Positions 15,719 through 22,302 of a stretch of DNA of 22,302 nt are shown here, piece after piece. Source of the stretch: Scybalousia_A sp964626385 (GTDB taxonomy: Bacteria > Bacteroidota > Bacteroidia > Bacteroidales > P3); assembly GCA_964626385.1 (NCBI GenBank), contig CAZVEO010000034.1:1-22302 (forward strand), read 5' to 3'. The position numbers and the translations under genes were made by a program. Every line of letters begins with the position of its first letter. Position 1 is the stretch's first letter. Under the pieces are notes generated by a model. It was not told the origin of the DNA, made no database searches, and was given only the letters and a program-made list of their open reading frames with translations.

Positions 15719-16774
15719 ATGAAACTTTCTCAGTTTAAGTATAATTTTCCAAAAGAACTTGTAGCAGAATTTCCTTCACGCAATAGGGACGAAGCCAAAT
15801 TGATGGTGATTCACAGAGATACGGGAGAAATAGAACACAGATTGTTTAAGGATGTGTTGGACTATTTTGAGGAGGAGGACTTGTTTGTATTCAATGATAC
15901 AAAAGTTTTTCCTGCACGTTTGATGGGTATAAAGGAAAAAACAAATGCAAAAATAGAGGTTTTCTTGCTTAGAGAAATCAATGAAAATTCAAGACTTTGG
16001 GACATCTTGGTAGAACCTGCCCGCAAAATAAGAATAGGTAATAAGTTGTATTTTGGTGAAAACAACGAACTAACAGCCGAAGTAATAGACAACACCACCT
16101 CAAGAGGTAGGACTTTAAGATTCTTATATGATGGAAGCAATGATGAGTTTCACGCCGTTTTGAAACAATTGGGCAAAACTCCTTTGCCTGAGGATATACT
16201 AAGGCTTAGGGAATTGAAAAAAGACGATGAAAACAGATATCAAACCATATATGCCAAAAATGAGGGAGCGGTAGTTGCGCCTGCTGCTGGTTTTCATTTT
16301 TCAAGAGAATTGTTTAAGAGAATGGAAATAAAAGGCATTAACAGAACTTTTGTTACCTTGCATAGTGGTTTGGGTAATTTTAGAGCAATAGAAGTAGAGG
16401 ATCTGTCCAAGCACAAGATGGACTCGGAGGAAATGATATTGGACGAAAAAGCTGCAGAAATAATCAACTCTACGAAGGCAAACGAGCATAAGGTCTGCAT
16501 AGTGGGAACTACTACAATGAAAGCCGTAGAATCTGCCGCTACCATCAACAATAAGGTAAAAGAGTTTGTAGGTTGGACAAATAAATTTATAACTCCAGAT
16601 TATCATTTTCAGATAGCCGATGCTATGATTACTAACTTCCACAAACCTTTGTCCTCTATGTTTATTATGGCTTGCAGTTTTGGAGGTTATGACCTTATAA
16701 TGAAAGCCTATCAAGAGGCAATAGAAAACAAATACAAATTCCTAACCTACGGCGATGCTATGCTTATTGTATAG
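15719..16774 (+). CDS. queA: S-adenosylmethionine:tRNA ribosyltransferase-isomerase
   Basis: This 351-residue cytosolic enzyme transfers the ribosyl moiety of AdoMet to preQ1-modified tRNA, forming epoxyqueuosine. It is full-length with family blocks FNDTKVFPARLMG, EGAVVAPAAGFHFS (the family norm is closer to SVAAPTAGLHF), TLHSGLGNFRAIEVEDLSKHKMDSE, TNFHKPLSSMFIM and the C-terminal YKFLTYGDAMLI. It starts a new transcription segment after the R-M cassette. ispD begins 31 nt downstream. Confidence 0.93.
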   Translation: MKLSQFKYNFPKELVAEFPSRNRDEAKLMVIHRDTGEIEHRLFKDVLDYFEEEDLFVFNDTKVFPARLMGIKEKTNAKIEVFLLREINENSRLWDILVEPARKIRIGNKLYFGENNELTAEVIDNTTSRGRTLRFLYDGSNDEFHAVLKQLGKTPLPEDILRLRELKKDDENRYQTIYAKNEGAVVAPAAGFHFSRELFKRMEIKGINRTFVTLHSGLGNFRAIEVEDLSKHKMDSEEMILDEKAAEIINSTKANEHKVCIVGTTTMKAVESAATINNKVKEFVGWTNKFITPDYHFQIADAMITNFHKPLSSMFIMACSFGGYDLIMKAYQEAIENKYKFLTYGDAMLIV

Positions 16775-16805
16775 CAAACAGACTGTATGGCCGGAATAGA
16801 GATTT

Positions 16806-17477
16806 TTGGATGTGAGAAAATATATTATAGTTGTTGCCTCAGGTGTAGGTAGAAGAATGGGAGAAATACTTCCCAAGCAATTTCTTTTACTAAAGGGTAA
16901 GCCCGTGCTTGTGCATACTTTGGAAAATATATATAAAGCAAGTGCAGAATACTCTATTTTGTTGGTATTGAACACTCAACATTTGGAAATTTGGGAACAA
17001 ATAAAAACCAAATACCAATTGAATATTCCACACAAAGTGATTATAGGAGGCAAAGAGCGTTTCTTTTCGGTAAAAAATGCAATAAATAGTATTGAAGACA
17101 AAGAAGCATGGGTGGCTGTACATGATGGAGTAAGACCTTTGGTAAGTAAGGAAATGATTGATAATTGTTTTTTTGTTGCAGAAAAAGAGGGCAGTGCTGT
17201 GTGTTGTATGGACTGCACAGACTCAGTAAGAATACTAAACGAAAGTGGAGAGAATCAAAGCATTGATAGAGGCAGAGTAAAACTTATACAGACCCCTCAA
17301 TGTTTTACTCTATCTGTTTTGAGAAAAGCCTATTTGCAACCATATAGGGAGGGATTTACAGATGATGCCTCTGTGGTGGAGAGTTTAGGAGAAAAAATCA
17401 CTCTTTGCAAGGGAGATAAGCACAACTTGAAAATAACTACTCCTTTGGATATTACAATAGCAGAAAGTTTGTTATGA
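16806..17477 (+). CDS. ispD: 2-C-methyl-D-erythritol 4-phosphate cytidylyltransferase
   Basis: This 223-residue MEP-pathway enzyme makes CDP-methylerythritol for isoprenoid synthesis. It carries the CTP-binding loop VASGVGRRMGEILPKQF (canonically AGGxGxRMG, so Ala-Ser here is slightly divergent), GKPVLVHTLE, AVHDGVRPLVS, TPQCF and KITTPLDITIAESLL. No ATG is available in frame at the N-terminus; translation must start at TTG 16806 or GTG 16812. The stop overlaps the next gene by 4 nt. Similar nucleotidyltransferases such as MurU lack the AVHDGVRP block, so IspD is favoured despite the sugar-kinase neighbour. Confidence 0.9.
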   Translation: MDVRKYIIVVASGVGRRMGEILPKQFLLLKGKPVLVHTLENIYKASAEYSILLVLNTQHLEIWEQIKTKYQLNIPHKVIIGGKERFFSVKNAINSIEDKEAWVAVHDGVRPLVSKEMIDNCFFVAEKEGSAVCCMDCTDSVRILNESGENQSIDRGRVKLIQTPQCFTLSVLRKAYLQPYREGFTDDASVVESLGEKITLCKGDKHNLKITTPLDITIAESLL

Positions 17478-18868
17478 AAGAATTTTTGGAAGATTTGTTT
17501 CTTAAGACCTTTGATTGCTACCCAACCAAAATAGAGCATATGCAAGCCCATGGTAGCAAAAGACAATATTTTAGGATATACTCAAATAACCATACTTATA
17601 TAGGAGCCTATAACGAGAATAGAAAAGAAAACGAAGCCTTTGTTGATTATGCTTTGCAAATGAGACAAAAAGGAATAAAAGTGCCAGAGGTTTATGCTTA
17701 TGATATGGACAAAAATATCTATATACAAGAGGACTTAGGAGATACTACTTTTTTTGATTATTTTTCTTCTCATTCTTTGCAAGAGAATATAGTTTGGTAC
17801 AAAAAGATTCTTTTTTCTCTTGTGGATATGCAACTAATGTCAAATTTTGATTATTCAAAAAGTTACCCTCGTGAGTGTTTTGATAGGCAAAGTATAATGT
17901 GGGACTTTAATTATTTTAAATATTGTTTTCTTAAAGTAGTAGATATAGAATTTAATGAGCAGGATTTGGAAGAGGATTTTAGTGCTTTGGCAGATTATCT
18001 ACTGAGTGAGCAACAAAAATATTTTCTTTTTAGAGATTTTCAGAGCAGAAACATAATGCTAAAAGGCAATGAAGCCTATTTTATAGATTTTCAAGGAGCA
18101 AGAAAAGGAGCCTTGCAATATGATGTTGTTTCTTTGCTTTTTGATGGTAAAGTAGATATTGACTGGCAAATCAAAATGGATTTGTTAGACTACTATATAG
18201 ATAATTTATCAAAGAGAATAGAAGTAAAAGAAGTGCGATTTAAAGAGTTGTTTTTTGCTTATGCTTACGCAAGAATAATGCAAGCCTTGGGTGCCTATGG
18301 ATACAGAGGATTGGTGCAAAACAAAATATCTTTTACAAAGAGCATACAAACAGCCACAAAAAATTTACAACTTTTGCAAGAAAAAATAACTCTGCCATTA
18401 GAATTAAAAGAACTGAATAAAGTTTTTACACAAATAATCAATTCAGAAAAATTAAAAAACATCAGCACGGAAAAACATTTTTTAACCCTTACAATTAAGA
18501 GTTTTTCTTACAAAAAAGGCTACCCTATGGATGTTTCTGGCAATGGAGGAGGGTTCGTTTTTGATTGTAGAGCCTTGCCTAACCCTGGTAGATTACCTCA
18601 ATTCAAAAAACTTAATGGCAAAGACAAAGAAGTAATTGAATATTTGGAAAGCAAAGAAGAGGTAAAAGTCTTTATGACCAATGTTAGCGGATTAGTAAAG
18701 CAAAGTGTTGACAATTATTTGCAACGAGGTTTTTTCAATCTGATGGTATGTTTTGGTTGTACGGGAGGGCAACACAGAAGCGTATTTTGTGCTGAAAGGT
18801 TAGCAAAAGAATTTTCCCAAAGTACTGATTTGAAAATTATTATACAACATATAGAACAAAATATTTAA
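17474..18868 (+). CDS. AmgK-like anomeric sugar kinase fused to RapZ C-terminal domain
   Basis: Residues 1-310 of this 464-residue protein are an aminoglycoside-phosphotransferase-fold kinase. IQEDLGD (84-90), the catalytic loop FRDFQSRNIML (186-196, Asp188 and Asn193) and the metal-binding IDFQGARKGALQYDVVSLL (204-222) closely follow AmgK, the Pseudomonas MurNAc/GlcNAc anomeric kinase. Residues about 336-464 match the RapZ C-terminal domain: VSGNGGGFVFDCRALPNPGR, then MVCFGCTGGQHRSVFCAERLA (424-444). In enterobacterial RapZ this region senses glucosamine-6-phosphate. The RapZ N-terminal P-loop part is absent. The start overlaps the ispD stop (ATGA). The likely theme is amino-sugar or cell-wall precursor metabolism with built-in sensing; the actual substrate is inferred. 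Confidence 0.82.
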   Translation: MKEFLEDLFLKTFDCYPTKIEHMQAHGSKRQYFRIYSNNHTYIGAYNENRKENEAFVDYALQMRQKGIKVPEVYAYDMDKNIYIQEDLGDTTFFDYFSSHSLQENIVWYKKILFSLVDMQLMSNFDYSKSYPRECFDRQSIMWDFNYFKYCFLKVVDIEFNEQDLEEDFSALADYLLSEQQKYFLFRDFQSRNIMLKGNEAYFIDFQGARKGALQYDVVSLLFDGKVDIDWQIKMDLLDYYIDNLSKRIEVKEVRFKELFFAYAYARIMQALGAYGYRGLVQNKISFTKSIQTATKNLQLLQEKITLPLELKELNKVFTQIINSEKLKNISTEKHFLTLTIKSFSYKKGYPMDVSGNGGGFVFDCRALPNPGRLPQFKKLNGKDKEVIEYLESKEEVKVFMTNVSGLVKQSVDNYLQRGFFNLMVCFGCTGGQHRSVFCAERLAKEFSQSTDLKIIIQHIEQNI

Positions 18869-18887
18869 TTTTTTTATTGCAAATATA

Positions 18888-18917
18888 TTGTCTTTTTATA
18901 TAAAAACACTAAATTTG
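18888..18917 (+). promoter_or_regulatory. Bacteroidetes-type promoter (TTG-N19-TAAATTTG)
   Basis: TTG at 18888-18890 and TAAATTTG at 18910-18917, 19 nt apart, fit the -33/-7 consensus. They would start a transcript about 50 nt before the ATG at 18975, leading the operon that includes rsmD and rlmH. Confidence 0.65.
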
Positions 18918-18974
18918 CAAAGTAAATAGAGCAGAAATAAATTTTTTAAAATACTACAAAATAGAGGTTGCATT

Positions 18975-19616
18975 ATGAACAAAAATGTAAGATTAGTAAT
19001 AACCATAGTTTTAGCCTTGGGAGTTGTATTACTTGCTATTTATTTGTATAGATGTATTCTTAAACCGGTGAAGTTTGAAGAAGAATATAAAGCACGTTCT
19101 GAGCAAGTTATCAATAAGTTAAAAGATATTCGTGCTTTGCAAGAGCAGTTTAAAAATACTAATAGCAGATATTGTACTTCCATTGATTCACTTATAGATT
19201 TTGCTGTCAATGGTAAGGCTCTTTTGGTTAAAAAGACTGGTACTGTACCCGATAATATGACAGAGGCAGAGGCTTTATCTAAGGGTGTATTAAAGAGAGA
19301 TACTACCATTGTAAATCCTTTGGATAAGCTTTATGATGAGGGTAAATTGATTACTTCTAAGGATAAGATTAAGGACTTGAAATACATACCTTTCTCAAAT
19401 GGGGAAGAGTTTACGATGGCTGCCAATACGATAAACAAGAGCGGAATACCTGTGGCAGTTTTTGAGGCAAAGGCACCAATAGAGTCTTATACCAAAGGTA
19501 TGGATGAGCAAACGGTTATCAATCGCAAAGCAGAGTTGGAAGCCAAAGAAAACGGCTATGCTGGGTACAAAGTAGGTTCCTTAGACCAAACAATAACAGA
19601 CGGTAACTGGGAATAG
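18975..19616 (+). CDS. Conserved Bacteroidetes membrane-anchored protein, unknown function
   Basis: This 213-residue protein has an N-terminal membrane anchor (residues 6-25, LVITIVLALGVVLLAIYLY), then KPVKFEEEYKARSEQVINKL, predicted helical, and IRALQEQFKNTNSRYCTSIDSLIDF. The remainder is a mixed domain with YIPFSNGEEFTMAA and a C-terminal YAGYKVGSLDQ and NWE. I recognise the overall pattern from uncharacterised Bacteroidetes proteins but know no established function. The topology (short N-terminus, one helix, periplasmic coiled segment) resembles PilN/PilO-type assembly proteins or pseudopilins in outline only. It is 37 nt before the DUF3822 gene and probably co-transcribed. Confidence 0.6.
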   Translation: MNKNVRLVITIVLALGVVLLAIYLYRCILKPVKFEEEYKARSEQVINKLKDIRALQEQFKNTNSRYCTSIDSLIDFAVNGKALLVKKTGTVPDNMTEAEALSKGVLKRDTTIVNPLDKLYDEGKLITSKDKIKDLKYIPFSNGEEFTMAANTINKSGIPVAVFEAKAPIESYTKGMDEQTVINRKAELEAKENGYAGYKVGSLDQTITDGNWE

Positions 19617-19653
19617 TTTTTTTTGAGAGTAGTGAAAGAGTTAAATTTTTATT

Positions 19654-20487
19654 ATGAATACGTTTAAGTTAGTAAATTTTTGGAAGACTGATTCAAACAT
19701 TGTTACTAATGAGACAAATCTATCCATTTGCCTTACGGCAAGTGGATTTTGTTTCGCTATAATAGACAAGTCTTTCAGATTGCAGTGTATAGGAGAGTTT
19801 GAGACAAACCTTAACAATAGTATTACTCAAACCATGTTGAATATAAAATCTTGCTTTACTTCCATAGGCGTACATATTTTTAACTTTAACAATACACGTA
19901 TAGTTTGTCCTACAAGTAAAGATGTTTGGGTGCCTTATAAACTATATGACCCTTCTCAAAACAAAACTTACCTTGAACAAACCAACAAACTATCTACAAA
20001 GGATACCATAATAGCAAATACAAGTGTAAAACTTGAGGCAGAAAATATATTTGCTTTTCCTCAGCATATGTATAGTGGTTTGAAGGTTTTGATGCCAAAG
20101 GCTAATTTTGTATCTCCTGCTCAGGTTTTGGCTGAATATACTTTTGATATTTCGGCTTTGAAACAAAACACCGTACTTATTTATAAGAAAGAAAGGGCAT
20201 TTGATATAGTAATATTTAAGGGCGATAGTTTTTTGCATAGCAATACTTTTACGTATTCTACTGCTGAGGATATGATATATTTTATACTCAATATTTTGCA
20301 ACATTCTTCCATAAACACGGGAGAGGTTTGTGTGGTTTTAGCGGGAGAGTCTTATACTGAGAAGGAATTGACTCTTTTGCAAAAGTTTTTGAGTGAAGTG
20401 GCTTTTGCCAATTTGAGAGAAAATGTAGATATACCAGATACTTTCTCTGAGGGGGATTTGCAAAAATATTTTATGATTCTTGCTTAA
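19654..20487 (+). CDS. DUF3822 family protein
   Basis: This 277-residue soluble protein opens with LSICLTASGFCFAIID (about 23-38) and has a second analogous block, VLIYKKERAFDIVIFKGDSFLHSNTF (about 174-199), followed by EVCVVLAGE. This two-part pattern suggests duplicated actin-like/ribonuclease-H-fold halves, as in PilM. The family DUF3822 is Bacteroidetes-specific and, to my knowledge, uncharacterised; it is commonly seen next to rsmD, as here (31 nt upstream). No catalytic motif is evident. Confidence 0.72.
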   Translation: MNTFKLVNFWKTDSNIVTNETNLSICLTASGFCFAIIDKSFRLQCIGEFETNLNNSITQTMLNIKSCFTSIGVHIFNFNNTRIVCPTSKDVWVPYKLYDPSQNKTYLEQTNKLSTKDTIIANTSVKLEAENIFAFPQHMYSGLKVLMPKANFVSPAQVLAEYTFDISALKQNTVLIYKKERAFDIVIFKGDSFLHSNTFTYSTAEDMIYFILNILQHSSINTGEVCVVLAGESYTEKELTLLQKFLSEVAFANLRENVDIPDTFSEGDLQKYFMILA

Positions 20488-20518
20488 AAAAGATTTTTAG
20501 TATCAACCGAGTTTTTTT

Positions 20519-21085
20519 ATGAGAATAGTTGCTGGAGAACTTAGAGGAAGAAGGCTTAACCCACCTACTAATATAGAGGTTAGACCGACAACGGATTTTG
20601 CCAAAGAAAGTTTGTTTAATATTCTCAGAAATAGGGTTGATTTTGCTCAGAGTGTAGCTTTGGACATTTTTTGTGGCACGGGAGGAATAGGTTTTGAGTT
20701 TGTTTCTCGCGGTATTAAGCAAGTAACCTCTGTGGATATAAATCCCAAGTGTATATCTTTCATAAACAAAACCAAAGAACAATTTGGAGTAAGAAATCTT
20801 TTTGCCCTAAGACAAGACGCTTTTGTTTATTTGAAAAGGAGCAAAATGAGTTTTGATGTTGTTTTTGCTGACCCTCCTTATGATATGAAAGATTTTGACC
20901 TTGTGCCTGATTTGGTACTTCCTTCTTTTGTCAAGCCGGGCGGTTGGTTTGTTTTGGAGCATTCCAAAAAACATTCTTACACTAAAAACCCTTATTTCAT
21001 AGAGCAGAGGCATTATGGTAAAGTAAATTTTTCTTTTTTCCAAATGCCAGAGGACAACACTTTATTGCAAGAAAATGACCTCTAA
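20519..21085 (+). CDS. rsmD: 16S rRNA (guanine966-N2)-methyltransferase
   Basis: This 188-residue class I AdoMet methyltransferase modifies G966 of 16S rRNA. Landmarks are the N-terminal MRIVAGELRGRRL and VRPTTDFAKESLFNIL (typical RsmD RNA-binding start), motif I LDIFCGTGGIGFE (48-60), VDIN (72-75) and the catalytic DPPY (118-121). Length is normal. Its last 11 nt overlap the following gene. Confidence 0.92.
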   Translation: MRIVAGELRGRRLNPPTNIEVRPTTDFAKESLFNILRNRVDFAQSVALDIFCGTGGIGFEFVSRGIKQVTSVDINPKCISFINKTKEQFGVRNLFALRQDAFVYLKRSKMSFDVVFADPPYDMKDFDLVPDLVLPSFVKPGGWFVLEHSKKHSYTKNPYFIEQRHYGKVNFSFFQMPEDNTLLQENDL

Positions 21086-22022
21086 GGAAAAATATCTTTT
21101 GTTAGAAGATAAACTCCCTATTTTTTTGCAACCGTGGTGGTTGGATATTGTTTGTCAAAGAGAATGGGAGGTTTTTCTTTATGAGAAAAAAAATAATGTC
21201 CTTGTAGCTTTTCCTTACTATAAACACAAAAAAATAGGTTTTACTTCTATTATTCCTCCTTTGTTGACTCCTATGTGTGGTTGCTATATAGATTACAGCA
21301 ATTGCAAAAACAATATAGAAAAATATTCCTTAGAAAACAATGCTTGTCTTGCTTTTGCGGAGTTTGTAGAAAAGCAAAGGATGGCAAATTTTGTCTATAC
21401 CCTTGCTCCCGAGTGTTTTTTCTCTATGGGATTTTATTGGAAACAAATAAACGCTTCTTTACACTATACTTACAGAATAGAGAATTTGGAAATAGATACT
21501 TGTTTCAAAAATTTTCACAAATCATTAAGAAAAAGTATTAGAGATGCAGAGAAAAAATTAACTTTTTCAGAAGATTATGGGAGTATAAGAGAAGTTTATT
21601 CTCTACTTACGCAAACCTATAAAAGACAAAAAACCTCTATTCCTTATTCATTAGATTTGTTTAGTAAAATAGTTGAAACGGCAACAAAGAAAAATCAAGG
21701 CAAATTGTTTGTTGCTAAGGATGAAAATCAGCATATAAATGGAACAATTTTTATTGTTTGGGATAAGAATATTTGCTATAACCTTATAGGGGGCATAGGT
21801 AATGATAGTTTGCAAAATGATGTTATGGCTTTTTTGACTTGGAATGCTATCAAATATACTTGTTCTTTGGGAATAAAAACCTTTGATATGGAGGGTTCTA
21901 TGATAAAGGGAGTGGAACATCATTTTAGATTATACAACCCTAAACGCGTTCCTTATATTGTTTTGACCAAAGAATATTCCAAGTTATATAGACTTATAAA
22001 AAAAATGAGAGGAGTTTTATGA
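21075..22022 (+). CDS. GNAT/FemAB-like N-acyltransferase
   Basis: This 315-residue protein resembles the Acetyltransf_6/FemAB-like GNAT group common in Bacteroidetes: PIFLQPWWLDIVC near the N-terminus, FHKSLRKSIRDAEKK in the middle, then the acyl-CoA-type core GKLFVAKDENQHINGTIFIVWD and YNLIGGIGND. FDMEGSMIKGVEHHFRLYNPKRVPY follows near the end. Substrates are unknown; relatives act on peptidoglycan precursors, lipids or exopolysaccharides. It overlaps rsmD by 11 nt and rlmH by 4 nt, so all three are translationally coupled. Confidence 0.72.
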   Translation: MTSKEKYLLLEDKLPIFLQPWWLDIVCQREWEVFLYEKKNNVLVAFPYYKHKKIGFTSIIPPLLTPMCGCYIDYSNCKNNIEKYSLENNACLAFAEFVEKQRMANFVYTLAPECFFSMGFYWKQINASLHYTYRIENLEIDTCFKNFHKSLRKSIRDAEKKLTFSEDYGSIREVYSLLTQTYKRQKTSIPYSLDLFSKIVETATKKNQGKLFVAKDENQHINGTIFIVWDKNICYNLIGGIGNDSLQNDVMAFLTWNAIKYTCSLGIKTFDMEGSMIKGVEHHFRLYNPKRVPYIVLTKEYSKLYRLIKKMRGVL

Positions 22023-22302
22023 ATATCAAATTACTTGTTGTAGGCAAGACGCTTAAAGGTTTTATAAACGATGGTGTGGAGGAATATGTCAAACGATTGA
22101 AGCACTATACCAATTTTTCCATTGAGGTTATTGCTGATGTAAAAAACTCTGCTTCACTTTCCTCGCAGCAACTGCAAAAGCAAGAGGCTATATTGATAGA
22201 AAAACATATTAACCCTGAGGATTGTGTAATAATTTTGGACGAACATGGCAAACAATATAAATCAACAGAATTTGCCAATATGTTGCAACAAAAAATGAAT
22301 AC
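22019..22302 (+). CDS. rlmH: 23S rRNA (pseudouridine1915-N3)-methyltransferase, 5' part
   Basis: Translation from ATG 22019 (overlapping the previous stop as ATGA) gives MNIKLLVVGKTLKGFINDGV, EEYVKRLKHYTNFSIEVI and VIILDEHGKQYKSTEFA, the N-terminal two thirds of RlmH, a small SPOUT methyltransferase acting on 23S rRNA helix 69. The LDExGK block is characteristic. About 94 codons are present; the knotted AdoMet-binding C-terminus lies beyond the window end. Confidence 0.9.
   Translation, partial: MNIKLLVVGKTLKGFINDGVEEYVKRLKHYTNFSIEVIADVKNSASLSSQQLQKQEAILIEKHINPEDCVIILDEHGKQYKSTEFANMLQQKMN

Noticed and set aside
16806..17477. MurU-type sugar-1-phosphate uridylyltransferase partnering the AmgK-like kinase
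   Set aside because: PKQFL, AVHDGVRP, TPQCF and the C-terminal block are IspD-specific.

Overview
The window looks like a low-GC (about one third by eye) chromosomal segment of a Bacteroidales bacterium. The evidence is Bacteroidetes-specific families (DUF4837 lipoprotein, DUF3822, the five-gene methylmalonyl-CoA decarboxylase cluster), promoters with the Bacteroidetes -7 element TAnnTTTG, few Shine-Dalgarno sites, and a BspA-like leucine-rich-repeat surface protein. I cannot name a genus. Apart from the left end, genes run on the + strand.

Layout. (a) 1-2096, minus strand: a large secreted LRR_5/BspA-like protein whose 3' end lies beyond the window. Its N-terminal coding region contains a run of ten G (C10 on +, 2018-2027). 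It is out of frame as written and would be in frame with eleven (or eight) G, the signature of a phase-variable gene caught OFF. A second single-base frameshift near 574 breaks the C-terminal part. (b) 2371-3372: DUF4837 lipoprotein, divergent from (a). (c) 3417-8103: mce, mmdA, an OadG-like subunit with an unusual exported domain, the biotin carrier and the Na+-pumping beta subunit. Together these form the propionate-producing methylmalonyl-CoA epimerase/decarboxylase module, closed by a rho-independent terminator. (d) 8254-11417: thiL, an orphan Eco57I/TaqI-like DNA methyltransferase, a HAD phosphatase and a DivIC/FtsB-type division protein, closely packed. (e) 11465-13421: a small unknown membrane protein, a perfect 19-bp hairpin and a UPF0597/L-cysteine desulfidase gene. 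(f) 13483-15458: a two-gene restriction-modification cassette, in which a beta-class methyltransferase fused to a degenerate staphylococcal-nuclease-like domain precedes a putative MjaI-like endonuclease. (g) 15719-18868: queA, ispD and an AmgK-like sugar kinase fused to a RapZ C-terminal domain. (h) 18975-22302: a membrane-anchored conserved protein, DUF3822, rsmD, a GNAT/FemAB-like acyltransferase and the start of rlmH, probably one operon.

The most interesting items are the poly-G switch in the LRR gene, the methyltransferase/SNase fusion with its endonuclease, the kinase-RapZ fusion beside ispD, the OadG-like subunit with an exported sensor-like domain, and the uncharacterised membrane protein/DUF3822 pair ahead of rsmD. 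Names rest on motif and family recognition by eye; no database search was possible.
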